DNA of 64,000 nucleotides from Brevundimonas pondensis (GCF_017487345.1 NZ_CP062006.1:3276501-3340500); one strand, 5' to 3'. Positions 33,594 to 43,234 are shown, counted from the stretch's first letter. The notes: generated by a model from the sequence alone, not told the origin. Program-made: numbers and translations.

Positions 33594-34745
33594 TCAAGCC
33601 TTGGCGCCCTTGCGGCCCGTTTTCTTGTGCACAGGATCGGCGTTCGCGCGCGCCTCGTCCAGAGGCCATCGCGGCCGGGCCGCGACATCAATGTCCGAGG
33701 TCAGGCCTTTTTCCAGTCGTTCCGCCCCCGCCAGGGCGATCATGGCGGCGTTGTCGGTGCAATAGACCATGGGCGGCGCCAGGAAGCCGAAGCCGTGCTT
33801 CGTCGCCAGATCCTCCAGCGTGCGCCGGATCGTCTTGTTGGCGGCCACGCCCCCGGCCACCACGAAATGCAACGCCTCATGCTGCTCAGCATAGGCCAGC
33901 ATGGCCCGTTCGGTCCGCTCCGACAGCTGGCGCGCGATCGCCTTCTGCACTGCATCGGCCAGATCAGCCCGATCCTGCTCGCTCTCGCAGGTCTGGGCCA
34001 GCCGCGAGGCCGCCGTCTTCAGACCCGAGAAGGAGAAGTCGCAGTCCTTGCGCCCCAACAGGGCCCTTGGCAGCTCGAACCGCGACCCGTCGCCGCCATT
34101 CTCTCGACTTTGGGCCGCCAGCCTCTCCAACGCCGGCCCGCCCGGATAGCCCAGCCCCATGGCCTTGGCGATCTTGTCGAAGGCCTCGCCCGCCGCGTCG
34201 TCGATGGTGGTGCCCAGACGGCTCATGTCGCCGATGCCGCGCACCTCCAGCAGCTGGCAGTGCCCGCCCGAGACCAGCAGCAGCAGGAAGGGATAACGCG
34301 TCTCCGCCCCCAGCCGCGCCGACACGGCATGGCCCTCCAGATGGTTGACCGCGATCAGCGGCAGGCCGCGCGCCAGGGCCACGGCCTTGCCATAGCTCAG
34401 CCCCACCATGACCCCGCCGACCAGACCCGGCCCGGCCGTCGCCGCCACCCCGTCCAGGGCGGCGTAGTCGATGCCGGCCTCGGCCATGGCCCGGCGGGCG
34501 ACGCCGTCAATCATCTCGACATGGCTGCGGGCGGCGATTTCCGGCACCACCCCGCCGAATGCGGCGTGCTCGTCGATCTGGCTGTGAATGACGCTGGACA
34601 GGACCTCGGCCCCGGCCGCCGACAGCCGAACCACCGAGGCGGCGGTCTCGTCGCAGCTGGTCTCCAGACCCAGCACGGTCAATCCGTCCGACCCGCGTTC
34701 GGTTGCCCCGTCCGTCGCCCTGCTATAGTCCGCGTCCATCTTCAT
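33594..34745 (-). CDS. tsaD: tRNA N6-adenosine threonylcarbamoyltransferase TsaD
   Basis: TsaD transfers the threonylcarbamoyl group to A37 of tRNAs that read ANN codons. The ASKHA-fold start is [16 protein letters not shown] and the metal-binding motif is [22 protein letters not shown] and [12 protein letters not shown] follow. The first 20 residues ([20 protein letters not shown]) precede the usual family start, so ATG 34745 or ATG 34739 may be used. It is divergent from hemC, with the two starts 48 bases apart. Confidence 0.95.
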   Translation of the reverse strand: MKMDADYSRATDGATERGSDGLTVLGLETSCDETAASVVRLSAAGAEVLSSVIHSQIDEHAAFGGVVPEIAARSHVEMIDGVARRAMAEAGIDYAALDGVAATAGPGLVGGVMVGLSYGKAVALARGLPLIAVNHLEGHAVSARLGAETRYPFLLLLVSGGHCQLLEVRGIGDMSRLGTTIDDAAGEAFDKIAKAMGLGYPGGPALERLAAQSRENGGDGSRFELPRALLGRKDCDFSFSGLKTAASRLAQTCESEQDRADLADAVQKAIARQLSERTERAMLAYAEQHEALHFVVAGGVAANKTIRRTLEDLATKHGFGFLAPPMVYCTDNAAMIALAGAERLEKGLTSDIDVAARPRWPLDEARANADPVHKKTGRKGAKA

Positions 34746-34792
34746 TGGGCGGAGTTAGCGACCCGCCCCCTCTTTCGCAACGGCGCCTCGAC

Positions 34793-35746
34793 GTGACTGA
34801 ACCCCTCCTTCGCATCGGCACCCGCCGCTCCAAGCTGGCCCTGGCCCAGTCCGGCATGATGCAGCGCGCCATCGGCCGCGCCCTGGGCGTGGCCGAGGCC
34901 GACATCGAAGCCCTGGTCCCCCTGGTCGAGATCGTCACCACCGGCGACCGCATCCAGGACCGCCGCCTGCTGGAAGTCGGCGGCAAGGCCCTCTTCACCA
35001 AGGAGATCGAGGAGGCCCTGCTCGACGGCCGCGTCGACGTCGCCATCCACTCGATGAAGGACGTTCCCGCCGAACAGCCAGACGGTCTGGCCATCGCCGC
35101 CGTGCCTGAACGCGAGGACGCCCGCGACGGCTTCATCAGCGAACATTTCGCCACCTTCGCCGACCTGCCGCACGGCGCCCGCCTCGGCACCGCCTCGCTG
35201 CGGCGTCAGGCCCAGGCTCTGGCCCTGCGTCCCGACCTGCAGATCGAGATGCTGCGCGGCAATGTCGACACCCGGCTGAAGCGGCTCAAGCACGGCGATT
35301 TCGACGCCATCCTTCTGGCCTGCTCGGGCCTGAACCGGCTCGGCTTCTCCGAGGTCATCCGCGAGCGCCTGTCGCTCGACGTCTTCCTGCCCGCCCCGGG
35401 CCAGGGCGCCCTGGCCATCCAGACGCGCGCGAACGACGCAGACGCCGCCTGGACCCGCCTCCTCAACCACGACCTGACGGCCCTGACCGTCGCCGCCGAA
35501 CGCGGGGCCATGGCCGCGCTGGAAGGGTCCTGCCGCACCGCCATCGGCGCCCACGCCGTGATCGAGGGCGACGTCCTGCGCCTGACCACGGAAATGCTCA
35601 GCCCCGACGGCTCTGCCCGCTGGCGCCGCGTCGGCGAAATCTCCGGGGTTTCAGCTGCGACCGCCCTCGACCACGCCCGCTCGCTCGGCCTGCGGCTCGG
35701 GGCCGAGGTCCACGCCGAGGCCGGCGACCAGAAGATCGACCTCTAG
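34793..35746 (+). CDS. hemC: Hydroxymethylbilane synthase
   Basis: This enzyme joins four porphobilinogens into hydroxymethylbilane in heme synthesis. It starts at GTG with RIGTRRSKLALAQS. The active-site Asp region is DVAIHSMKDVPAE, with GTASLRRQAQ following. The cofactor-binding Cys is in EGSCRTAIGAHA (about residue 246). The 317 residues match the family. It is followed after 3 bases by hemD. Confidence 0.96.
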   Translation: MTEPLLRIGTRRSKLALAQSGMMQRAIGRALGVAEADIEALVPLVEIVTTGDRIQDRRLLEVGGKALFTKEIEEALLDGRVDVAIHSMKDVPAEQPDGLAIAAVPEREDARDGFISEHFATFADLPHGARLGTASLRRQAQALALRPDLQIEMLRGNVDTRLKRLKHGDFDAILLACSGLNRLGFSEVIRERLSLDVFLPAPGQGALAIQTRANDADAAWTRLLNHDLTALTVAAERGAMAALEGSCRTAIGAHAVIEGDVLRLTTEMLSPDGSARWRRVGEISGVSAATALDHARSLGLRLGAEVHAEAGDQKIDL

Positions 35747-35749
35747 GCC

Positions 35750-36445
35750 ATGCGGCCGATCCGCCGCGTCTGGATCACCCGCGCCCAGCCCGGCGCCGCG
35801 CGCACCGCCGCCCGGCTGACGGCGCGGGGCTTCACGCCTGTCGTCGTTCCCTTGCTCACGATCCGCCCCCTGCCCGACGCCCTCAAGACCGCGCCCGACT
35901 TCGCCACGGTCAACGCCCTCGCCTTCACCAGCCCCAACGGCGTCGAGGCCTTCGCGGCCCTGACGCCCGCCTTGCGCGACCGCCCCGTCTTCGCCGTCGG
36001 CGACGCCACCGCCGAAGCCGCCCGCGACGCGGGCTTCGCGAACGCCCGCTCGGCCGCCGGCGACATCCACGCCCTAGCGCGCCTCATCGCCGCCACGTCC
36101 ATCAAGGGGCTCATCCTCGCCCCTGGCGCCCGCGAGCCCGCCGGCGACCTGCCCGCCCTCCTGCCCGCCTGCCAAATCCAGCGTCTGCCGGTCTACGCCG
36201 CCGAGGAAACCGGCGCCGTCCCGCCCGCAGACTTCGACGCGGTTCTGCTCCACTCCCCCCGCGCGGCCCGCGCGCTCGCGGCCTGTCTGGACCCCGACGC
36301 CGCGCGAAACCGCCTCGTCGTCTGCATCTCCCCCGCCGCCGCCGTCCCGCTCCAGGGCCTCAGCTTCACCGAAATCCGCACCGCCGACGCCCCGGATGAA
36401 AACTCCATGCTGACAGCGCTTGGCAAGTCCGCCGGACCCGTATAA
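35750..36445 (+). CDS. hemD: Uroporphyrinogen-III synthase
   Basis: This enzyme cyclises hydroxymethylbilane with inversion of ring D. HemD sequences are poorly conserved. This 231-residue protein has the two-lobe pattern WITRAQPGAARTAARL, LAFTSPNGVEAFAA, VFAVGDATAEAARDAGF, LYAPGA-type LILAPGAREPAGDL and ALLHSPRAARALA-type VLLHSPRAARAL. Position directly after hemC makes the assignment firm. Confidence 0.9.
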   Translation: MRPIRRVWITRAQPGAARTAARLTARGFTPVVVPLLTIRPLPDALKTAPDFATVNALAFTSPNGVEAFAALTPALRDRPVFAVGDATAEAARDAGFANARSAAGDIHALARLIAATSIKGLILAPGAREPAGDLPALLPACQIQRLPVYAAEETGAVPPADFDAVLLHSPRAARALAACLDPDAARNRLVVCISPAAAVPLQGLSFTEIRTADAPDENSMLTALGKSAGPV

Positions 36446-36494
36446 AGACCCGACCTCGCGCGGCCCTCCGACACTGGTCAGGCCGCCGACCGGA

Positions 36495-36570
36495 GCCGCT
36501 TTAGCTCAGCCGGTAGAGCACATCATTCGTAATGATGGGGTCAGGTGTTCGAGTCACCTAAGCGGCACCA
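36495..36570 (+). tRNA. tRNA-Thr (CGT anticodon)
   Basis: The acceptor arms GCCGCTT and AAGCGGC pair fully, followed by A and an encoded CCA. The D arm contains AGCTCAGCCGGTAGAGC, the anticodon stem is ATCATT-CGT-AATGAT with CGT at 36528-36530, and the T arm contains GGTGTTCGAGTCACC. Length is 76 bases including CCA. It reads ACG threonine codons. It lies between hemD and metK with no neighbouring tRNAs. Confidence 0.95.
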
Positions 36571-36687
36571 CTTCCTTCCAGCACATTGAAATCAGAAGAA
36601 ACCGGTCCGGCCGCCCGTCTGTTCGCGCGCGGACCTCTTGCCTGTGCGCACCTGTGATTCCGCGCCATGCTTCGGTCATCCCTTGAA

Positions 36688-36709
36688 CGTATAAGCATAT
36701 CTTTATATG
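36688..36709. promoter_or_regulatory. Candidate SAM/SAH-regulator operator before metK
   Basis: This is an imperfect 22-base palindrome, CGTATAAGCAT then ATCTTTATATG, sharply AT-rich against its surroundings, 33 bases before the chosen metK start. Similar ATATAAAG/CTTTATAT palindromes are known before methionine-cycle genes controlled by ArsR-family SAM/SAH regulators in alphaproteobacteria. The regulator is not in the window. No SAM riboswitch fold is recognised in the leader. Confidence 0.5.
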
Positions 36710-36742
36710 TCTGTCGGCCTCACCGTCTTGCAGGAGCCTGCC

Positions 36743-37939
36743 TTGGCCCGTTCGTCCTTCCTCTTCACCTCCGAGAGCGTTTCGGAAGGCCACCCCGACA
36801 AGGTCGCGGACCAGATTTCCGACTCCATCGTCGACCTGTTCCTGTCCAAGGACCCCGAGGCGCGCGTGGCGTGCGAGACCTTGACGACGACCAACCTGGT
36901 GGTCCTGGCCGGTGAAATCCGCGGCAAGGGCATCATGGACACCGAGGGCGCTTGGGCTCCCGGCGTCGAGCAGGAGATCGAAGACACGGTGCGCGGCGTG
37001 GTCCGCGACATCGGCTATGAGCAGGACGGTTTCCACTGGAAGACCTTCCGCTTCGAGAACAACCTGCACCCGCAATCGGCCCACATCGCCCAGGGCGTCG
37101 ACGCCGCCGAGGACAAGGACGAGGGCGCGGGCGACCAGGGCATCATGTTCGGCTACGCCTCGAACGAGACGCCCGAGCTGATGCCGGCCACCCTGCAATA
37201 CAGCCACAACATCCTGAAGACCCTGGCCGACGCCCGTCACGCAGGGATCGAGCCGGGCCTGGAGCCCGACGCCAAGAGCCAGGTCACGCTTTATTACGAG
37301 AACGGCCGCCCGACACGCGCGACCTCGATCGTCGTCTCGACCCAGCACAAGGCCAATCTGAGCCAGTCGCAAGTCGCGGCCATCGTCAAACCCTATGTCG
37401 AGAAGGTGCTGCCCGAAGGCTTCATCACCGACGAGACCGAGTGGCACATCAACCCGACCGGCACGTTCGTCATCGGCGGGCCGGACGGCGACGCCGGCCT
37501 GACCGGGCGCAAGATCATCGTCGACACCTACGGCGGCGCGGCCCCGCACGGCGGCGGCGCCTTCTCGGGCAAGGACCCGACCAAGGTCGACCGTTCAGCC
37601 GCCTACGCCTGCCGCTACCTGGCCAAGAACGTGGTCGCCGCCGGCCTGGCCGACCGCTGCACCATCCAGATCAGCTACGCCATCGGCGTGTCCAAGCCCC
37701 TGTCGGTCCACGTCGACCTGCACGGCACGGGCAAGATCGACGAGGCCGTGCTGGAAGCCGAACTGCCCAAGCTGATCGGCGGCGCCTCGCCGCGCGCCAT
37801 CCGCGAGCACCTGGGCCTGAACAAGCCCATCTATCGCCGCAGCGCCGCCTATGGCCACTTCGGCCGCGCCCCCGACGCCGACGGCGGCTTCAGCTGGGAA
37901 AAGACCGATCTGGTCGACAGGCTGAAGGCCCTCGTCTGA
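36743..37939 (+). CDS. metK: S-adenosylmethionine synthetase
   Basis: MetK makes SAM from methionine and ATP. TTG at 36743 is chosen because AGGAG lies six bases upstream and the protein then starts [19 protein letters not shown], the family norm. An ATG at 36707 is in frame but lies inside the palindromic operator. Further motifs are [12 protein letters not shown], the P-loop-like [16 protein letters not shown] and [12 protein letters not shown]. The 398 residues match the family. Confidence 0.96.
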   Translation: MARSSFLFTSESVSEGHPDKVADQISDSIVDLFLSKDPEARVACETLTTTNLVVLAGEIRGKGIMDTEGAWAPGVEQEIEDTVRGVVRDIGYEQDGFHWKTFRFENNLHPQSAHIAQGVDAAEDKDEGAGDQGIMFGYASNETPELMPATLQYSHNILKTLADARHAGIEPGLEPDAKSQVTLYYENGRPTRATSIVVSTQHKANLSQSQVAAIVKPYVEKVLPEGFITDETEWHINPTGTFVIGGPDGDAGLTGRKIIVDTYGGAAPHGGGAFSGKDPTKVDRSAAYACRYLAKNVVAAGLADRCTIQISYAIGVSKPLSVHVDLHGTGKIDEAVLEAELPKLIGGASPRAIREHLGLNKPIYRRSAAYGHFGRAPDADGGFSWEKTDLVDRLKALV

Positions 37940-37962
37940 GGCCTGTGATCGCCTGAACAATG

Positions 37963-37997
37963 AAGGGCGTCGCGGCTTCGGTCGCGGCGCCTTTTTC
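37963..37997 (+). terminator. Rho-independent terminator of metK
   Basis: GGCGTCGCGG and TCGCGGCGCC form a GC-rich stem around CTTCGG, followed by TTTTT. It lies 24 bases after the metK stop. Confidence 0.85.
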
Positions 37998-38101
37998 ACA
38001 TCGGCGTCTCACGACACAATCATGCCCTTGCATCACAGGGCGTCTGGTCCTTTAAGCGCGCCAGACACGCCTCCCCGCGGCCCGAAAGGATTTTTCGACC
38101 C

Positions 38102-39349
38102 ATGACCTCGCCCGCCCCCCAAGAACGGCCCATCAAGAAAGTCGTCCTCGCCTATTCGGGCGGGCTGGACACGTCGATCATCCTGAAGTGGCTGCAGGAG
38201 GAATACGGCGCGGAGGTCATCACCTTCACCGCCGACCTGGGCCAGGGCGAAGAGCTGGCCCCCGCCAAGGAAAAGGCGCTGAAGCTGGGCATCAAGCCGG
38301 AGAACATCTTCATCGACGACCTGCGCGAAGAGTTCGTGCGCGACTTCGTCTTCCCCATGTTCCGCGCCAACGCCCTGTATGAAGGCCAGTATCTGCTCGG
38401 CACCTCGATCGCGCGTCCGCTGATCGCCAAGCGCCAGATCGAGATCGCCCGCCAGCTGGGCGCCGACGCCGTCTGCCACGGCGCCACCGGCAAGGGCAAC
38501 GATCAGGTCCGCTTCGAGCTGGGCTATTACGCCCTGAACCCGGACATCCACGTCATCGCCCCGTGGCGCGAGTGGGAGTTCCGTTCGCGCGAGGCCCTGC
38601 TGGACTTCGCCGAGAAGCACCAGATCCCGATCGCCAAGGACAAGCGCGGCGAGGCCCCCTTCTCGGTCGACGCCAACCTTCTGCACTCCTCGTCCGAGGG
38701 CAAGGTGCTGGAAGACCCCGCCGTCGAGGCCCCCGAGTTCGTGCACCAGCGCACCATCTCGCCGGAAGCCGCCCCGGACGTCGCCACGGTCATCGAAATC
38801 GGCTTTGAAATGGGCGACGCCGTCTCGATCAACGGCGAGGCCATGAGCCCCGCGACCATCCTGACCGCCCTGAACCAGTACGGCCACGACAACGGCATCG
38901 GTCGTCTGGACCTGGTCGAAAACCGCTTCGTCGGCATGAAGTCGCGCGGCGTCTACGAGACCCCCGGCGGCACCATCCTGCTGGCCGCCCACCGCGGCAT
39001 CGAGTCCATCACCCTGGACCGCGGCGCCATGCACCTGAAGGACGAACTGGCGGTCAAATACGCCCACCTCGTCTACAACGGCTTCTGGTTCTCGCCCGAG
39101 CGCGAGATGCTGCAGGCCGCCGTCGACAAGAGCCAGGAGAAGGTCTCGGGCGTGGTCCGCGTCAAGCTCTACAAGGGCAACGCCACGGTCATCGGCCGCG
39201 AAAGCCCCTACAGCCTCTATGATCAGGACCTCGTCACCTTCGAGGAAGGCGTCCAGGCCTATGACCACAAGGACGCCGCCGGCTTCATCAAGCTGAACGC
39301 CCTGCGCCTGCGCGTCCTGGCCAAGCGCGACGCCCGCACCAAGGGCTAA
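38102..39349 (+). CDS. argG: Argininosuccinate synthase
   Basis: ArgG joins citrulline and aspartate with ATP in arginine synthesis. The PP-loop is [19 protein letters not shown] at the N-terminus. [20 protein letters not shown] and [17 protein letters not shown] (each shown alone) are family signatures. The 415 residues are normal. It is a single gene; a 12-bp hairpin (GCCGGGCGATCC / GGATCGCCCGGC at 39373-39399) just beyond it could end transcription, although that hairpin lies in the 3' end of the opposite gene. Confidence 0.97.
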   Translation: MTSPAPQERPIKKVVLAYSGGLDTSIILKWLQEEYGAEVITFTADLGQGEELAPAKEKALKLGIKPENIFIDDLREEFVRDFVFPMFRANALYEGQYLLGTSIARPLIAKRQIEIARQLGADAVCHGATGKGNDQVRFELGYYALNPDIHVIAPWREWEFRSREALLDFAEKHQIPIAKDKRGEAPFSVDANLLHSSSEGKVLEDPAVEAPEFVHQRTISPEAAPDVATVIEIGFEMGDAVSINGEAMSPATILTALNQYGHDNGIGRLDLVENRFVGMKSRGVYETPGGTILLAAHRGIESITLDRGAMHLKDELAVKYAHLVYNGFWFSPEREMLQAAVDKSQEKVSGVVRVKLYKGNATVIGRESPYSLYDQDLVTFEEGVQAYDHKDAAGFIKLNALRLRVLAKRDARTKG

Positions 39350-39367
39350 GGCCCAAAAGACCAATGC

Positions 39368-40669
39368 CTAGGGCCGGGCGATCCTCAGGATCGCCCGGCT
39401 GCGGTCGTCCGTGACCCAGATCGACCCGTCGGCGGCCACCGCCATGACCACCGGCGAGCCGCGCGGCTGACGCCCCGCCACGCGGTCCCAGCCCGGCGTC
39501 AGAACCTTGCCCTTCACGCTCGGCGCCCCCGCCGGATAGGCCAGCGACCCGCGCGGATAGACGGCGTAGCGCCCGCCTACGTCGGTCAGCGGAACCCCCC
39601 GCTCATCTGTCTCCACCGCCGTGATCCGACCCGCCGTGCGGCGATAGCCGTGCCAGGTCATCAGCAGCCGCCCGCGCAGTTCCGGGAACATCGCCCCCTC
39701 GTAATAGATCATGTCCAGCGGCGCCGCGTGCGGCGGCAGCAGGGCGACCGGCCGATCCCGCTCTCCACACCGCGCCTGACGTGCGGGCCAACCGGGCAGA
39801 GGCGTCTGCAAGTCCACGCAATAGGGCCAGCCGTAATGGCCGCCCTGTCGCAGCACATTGACCTCGTCGAACGGATGCTCAGGCGTGGTCAGATCGACCG
39901 AGTTCTCGGCCTGCAACACCGTCCCCGACGGATGCCGCACCAGGGCGATGGAGTTGCGCAGACCACTGGCGAAAACCGTGCTGTCCTCGGCCCAACGGCC
40001 ATTGCCCAGATAGGCGTGACGCCGCACCTGGGCCGTCGCCGCGTCCTCGACGCAGGCGCCGCGCGCGTCGGTCTTGGGCTTGCCCGCCGCGTCCAGACAG
40101 CGGTCGCTCGGCGCCCCGACATTGACCAGCAGGTCGCCGTTCCCGTCGAAGACGAAGCTCGACAGCGGATGGCGATTGTCGTGCAGCCGGTTGTCCGGCA
40201 GGTCGCCGATCACGGTTCGCACGCTGGCCGCCGGATCGGCCGCCTCGGGGTCCAGCGTCAGGATGCGGTTCATCTCGGACACATAGATCCGCCCGTCCGG
40301 CCCGCGCGCCACGGTGTGCGGCATCGACAGTCCGCCCGCCAGCCGCCGCCAGCGCGCCGCGCCATCCGCCGCGAACCACAGCCGCCACACCGCGCCCCGG
40401 CCCGCCTCCCAGCCGCCCAGGTCCGTCACCAGCCAAGCGCCATCGGCCAGTTGCATCAGTCCGCGCGGCATCCGCGGCCCCTCGGCCCCCGCCCCCTGCC
40501 AGACCAGACCCAGACACAGCCCCGGCGCCATGCGCACCGTGGTCGCGGGTTCGCCGTCGCAATCACCGCTGATCGCATAGGTGCGGGCGCTCGCTTGCGC
40601 CTGGGCCTCGTTCAGCGATCCGGTCGTGAAAGACGCCAGCACGGCGAGTGAGAGCAGGGCAGGTTTCAT
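39368..40669 (-). CDS. Secreted PQQ-dependent sorbosone/glucose dehydrogenase-like protein
   Basis: The 433-residue protein has a signal peptide (MKPALLSLAVLASFTTGSLN, EAQA cleavage region) and the beta-propeller of soluble PQQ-type sugar dehydrogenases. Motifs are LPHTVARGPDGRIYVSEMN-type SMPHTVARGPDGRIYVSEM, SFVFDGNGDLLVNVGAPSD, GLRNSIALVRHP, and EVNVLRQGGHYGWPYC. L-sorbosone or a related aldose may be the substrate; a non-enzymatic propeller cannot be excluded. It is divergent from the next secreted protein gene. Confidence 0.8.
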   Translation of the reverse strand: MKPALLSLAVLASFTTGSLNEAQAQASARTYAISGDCDGEPATTVRMAPGLCLGLVWQGAGAEGPRMPRGLMQLADGAWLVTDLGGWEAGRGAVWRLWFAADGAARWRRLAGGLSMPHTVARGPDGRIYVSEMNRILTLDPEAADPAASVRTVIGDLPDNRLHDNRHPLSSFVFDGNGDLLVNVGAPSDRCLDAAGKPKTDARGACVEDAATAQVRRHAYLGNGRWAEDSTVFASGLRNSIALVRHPSGTVLQAENSVDLTTPEHPFDEVNVLRQGGHYGWPYCVDLQTPLPGWPARQARCGERDRPVALLPPHAAPLDMIYYEGAMFPELRGRLLMTWHGYRRTAGRITAVETDERGVPLTDVGGRYAVYPRGSLAYPAGAPSVKGKVLTPGWDRVAGRQPRGSPVVMAVAADGSIWVTDDRSRAILRIARP

Positions 40670-40787
40670 GCACACATGCTGACGCTTGCGCTCATCGCAT
40701 GGCAAGGCCAACTTGCATTCTCGCTCGGTCGTCCCGACCAGCGCGCCCTACATCGGACGCCCCGTTCGTTCCTGCCGGAGTTCCTCC

Positions 40788-41261
40788 ATGTCCCGCCTGA
40801 CACTCGCCGCCGCCGTCGCGGCCTTCGCCGTGTGCGCCGCGCCCGCCGTCGCCCAGCAAGCCGCCGCCCCGGCGCCGAGCTCGGCCGCCCCCGCCAAGTC
40901 GGCCGAAGAAGTCGCCTTCGAGGCCAGGGGCCAGGCCTTCCAGGCCGAAGCCGCGCGCATGGGCAGCGAACTATCGGTCGTGATGGACGACGCCAGCCTC
41001 GACGCGGCGACCAAGAAGACGCGCACCGACGCCATCCTGAACCAGTACGAACCGCGCTTCTCGGCCTTCGCCGACGAAATGGCCGCCTTCCTGCGCCTCA
41101 TGGCCGAGAAACCCGAGCACGCCGCCGACAAGACCCAGATCCTCGCCGCCGCCGAAGCCGCCCCGGCTCAGGTCCGCAATGTGCCGAGCCAGATCCGCTC
41201 CAGCATCGCCCAGGCCCTGGCGGCGCCCGCCGCTCCGGCTGCGCCCGCCGGTCAGAACTGA
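40788..41261 (+). CDS. Secreted Ala-rich protein of unknown function, copy 1
   Basis: The 157-residue protein has a signal peptide (MSRLTLAAAVAAFAVCAAPA, cut near AVAQQ) and an Ala/Pro-rich linker. A helical domain with FEARGQAFQAEAARMGSELS, DAILNQYEPRFSAFADEMA follows, then an Ala/Pro tail ending APAGQN. No known family is recognised. It shares its layout with the next gene (signal peptide, helical core with a Q-Y-x-P-x-x-x-A-F motif, Ala/Pro C-terminus), so the two look like tandem paralogues. Confidence 0.8.
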   Translation: MSRLTLAAAVAAFAVCAAPAVAQQAAAPAPSSAAPAKSAEEVAFEARGQAFQAEAARMGSELSVVMDDASLDAATKKTRTDAILNQYEPRFSAFADEMAAFLRLMAEKPEHAADKTQILAAAEAAPAQVRNVPSQIRSSIAQALAAPAAPAAPAGQN

Positions 41262-41319
41262 CCCGGAATCGCAGCAGGGCGGGCCGTTCGCCTTACCGCG
41301 ATTTCACTTGAGATCGAGC

Positions 41320-41355
41320 CTCCTTCGGCGGACCTTGCAGCGTCCGCCGAAGGAG
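41320..41355 (+). promoter_or_regulatory. Hairpin covering the ribosome site of the 41363 gene
   Basis: CTCCTTCGGCGGAC (41320-41333) and GTCCGCCGAAGGAG (41342-41355) are perfectly complementary over 14 bp with an 8-base loop. The 3' arm contains AAGGAG (41350-41355), the only ribosome site for ATG 41363. The fold would hide that site in mRNA. No T-run follows, so it does not look like a simple terminator of the upstream gene. Confidence 0.65.
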
Positions 41356-41362
41356 ATCCGAA

Positions 41363-41893
41363 ATGATCCGCGCCCTGTCGCTCGTCGCCGCCCTTGCCCT
41401 GCTGCCCGTTTCCGCCGCCGTGGCCCAGGACCAGAAGACCCAGGCCGAGATCCAGCTGGAAACGGCCGCCGCCGCCTTCGAAAAGAAGATGGAGGAGTTC
41501 GGCGAACGCGCCGAGGCCATCCAGGACGACGACACCCTCGACGAAACCGTCAAGGGCTTGAGGGTCGCCGCCCTTTGGTCGGAGTATCAGCCTCACGTCA
41601 CGGCCTTCACCAGCCTGGCGACGCAGCAGGCCGGCGAAATCGCTCAACAGGCCCTGGCCGCGATCGACATCGACGCCGTGGTCGCCGAGGCCCTGGCCGG
41701 CGTCGAACCCATGGTGCAGGGGCTGGCGACAAACGGCGCCTGGGCCCAGGCCGATCCTGACCAGATGGTCACCTATGGTCTGATGGCCGACTACGCCGTC
41801 GGCCAGACCGAGGAGGCCATGGCGGAAGTCGAGGCGGCCTTCACGGCCCCGCCGGCCCCGCCGGCGCCCCCGGCCAAACCCGCCAAGACCTGA
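41363..41893 (+). CDS. Secreted Ala-rich protein of unknown function, copy 2
   Basis: The 176-residue protein has a signal peptide (MIRALSLVAALALLPVSAAV, cut near AVAQ). An acidic helical core follows (FEKKMEEFGERAEAIQDDD, LWSEYQPHVTAFTSLATQQA), with a Pro/Ala C-terminus ending PAKPAKT. It resembles the upstream gene in plan. AAGGAG lies 7 bases before the ATG but is buried in a perfect hairpin. The function is unknown. Confidence 0.82.
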   Translation: MIRALSLVAALALLPVSAAVAQDQKTQAEIQLETAAAAFEKKMEEFGERAEAIQDDDTLDETVKGLRVAALWSEYQPHVTAFTSLATQQAGEIAQQALAAIDIDAVVAEALAGVEPMVQGLATNGAWAQADPDQMVTYGLMADYAVGQTEEAMAEVEAAFTAPPAPPAPPAKPAKT

Positions 41894-41946
41894 ACTCGAC
41901 ACCCGACCGCGCTTGACCTGACCAATCGCGCGCCGGAAAGGGTCTT

Positions 41947-42585
41947 ATGGCCGCGCTTCCCGTCGATCCGCATCTTTACGCCGCCTTCCTGGGCGTCATG
42001 GCCGTCATGGCGATCACGCCGGGCCCCGCCAACCTGTTCGCCGTGGCGACCGGCATGGAAAAGGGCCGCGCCTCGGCCCTGATCGGCGTGGTCGGCATGA
42101 ACGCCGCCACCCTGGTCTGGTTCGGCGCCGCCGCCCTGGGCCTCGGCGCCCTGGTCGCCGCCTTCCCCCAGGTCTTCCGCATCATCGCCGTCCTCGGCGC
42201 CCTCTATGTCGCCTGGCTGGGCGTCAAGGCCTTGCACGGGGCCTTCGCTACGGCGGCCGAGCCCGACCATGTCGAGGTCAGGCGCGGCCGCAGCGCCCTG
42301 ATCGACGGCTTCACGGTCCAGATCGCCAACCCCAAGGCCATCCTCTTCTTCACCGCCGTCCTGCCGCCCTTTCTCGACGTCAACCGCCCGGTCGCGCCCC
42401 AGCTGGCCCTGTTCGCCCTGGCCACCATCGGCATGGACGTCCTGTCGATGAGCGCCTACGGCCTTGGCGGCGCCGCCCTGGCGAACCGGATGAACCAGCC
42501 CCGCTTCAAGCGCGGTTTCGGGATCTTTGTCGGCGGTCTGCTGATCCTTGCAGCCGTCCTGATCATCACCAGATTGCACGGATAG
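41947..42585 (+). CDS. LysE family amino-acid exporter
   Basis: The 212-residue inner-membrane transporter has about six hydrophobic segments. The family motif is AITPGPANLFAVATGMEKGR near the N-terminus, and GFTVQIANPKAILFFTAVLP lies in the middle. LysE/RhtB proteins export amino acids such as threonine or homoserine. The substrate cannot be read from sequence. It is a single gene. Confidence 0.9.
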   Translation: MAALPVDPHLYAAFLGVMAVMAITPGPANLFAVATGMEKGRASALIGVVGMNAATLVWFGAAALGLGALVAAFPQVFRIIAVLGALYVAWLGVKALHGAFATAAEPDHVEVRRGRSALIDGFTVQIANPKAILFFTAVLPPFLDVNRPVAPQLALFALATIGMDVLSMSAYGLGGAALANRMNQPRFKRGFGIFVGGLLILAAVLIITRLHG

Positions 42586-42672
42586 GCGTCTGTGTCGCAG
42601 ACTCAGGAACTTGGCTGTTCACCTGTCGTTCAGCAGCACGGTCGTTCAGTGAAGGTTCAAGGAGACGTTCCC

Positions 42673-43230
42673 ATGAGAAATCTTCGTAAGACGTCGGTTC
42701 TGGTCGCCCTCGCCGGCGCCCTGGCCCTGGGCGCCTGCGCCACCGCCACCCCCTATCAGCCGGCGGGCCTGAACGGCCAACGCGGCGGCTATGCCGAACA
42801 GCGTCTGGAAGCCAACCGCTACGCCGTCAGCTTCTCGGGCAACTCCGTCACCTCGCGCGATCAGGTCGAGATGTCGCTGCTGCTGCGCTCGGCCGAATTG
42901 ACGGTCGAGAACGGCTACGACTGGTTCGCCACCGTGACCCGCGCCACCGACCGCGACACCCGCTTCTATTCGACGCCCGATCCCTTCTACTACGACCGCT
43001 ATGGCCCCTACTGGGGTCCGTCGTGGCGCTTCTACCAACGCGGCTACTGGAGCACCTGGGACCCCTACTGGGGTCGTGACCGCGACATCCGTCAGGTGGA
43101 CCGCTACGAGGCCACGGCCGAGATCGTCATGGGCCGCGGTCCCAAGCCCGCCGGCGATCTCAACGCCTTCGACGCCCGCGAGGTCATCAACAACCTCGGC
43201 CCGCGCGTGCTGCGGCCGGCGTCCAGGTAA
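42673..43230 (+). CDS. Lipoprotein, CC0125/CC1285-like family
   Basis: The 185-residue protein has a lipoprotein signal peptide with lipobox ALGACATATP (Cys about residue 21). The core has RYAVSFSGNSVTSRDQVEM and LLLRSAELTVENGYDWFATV, as in Caulobacter CC0125/CC1285-type lipoproteins. A Tyr/Trp-rich stretch (YDRYGPYWGPSWRFYQRGYW) follows. GGAGACG precedes ATG 42673. It is probably anchored in the outer membrane; the function is unknown. Confidence 0.8.
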   Translation: MRNLRKTSVLVALAGALALGACATATPYQPAGLNGQRGGYAEQRLEANRYAVSFSGNSVTSRDQVEMSLLLRSAELTVENGYDWFATVTRATDRDTRFYSTPDPFYYDRYGPYWGPSWRFYQRGYWSTWDPYWGRDRDIRQVDRYEATAEIVMGRGPKPAGDLNAFDAREVINNLGPRVLRPASR

Positions 43231-43234
43231 GAGG

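Noticed and set aside
36571..36742. SAM riboswitch before metK
   Set aside because: I could not find SAM-II or SAM/SAH aptamer core sequences or a fitting fold. The palindrome looks like a protein operator instead.
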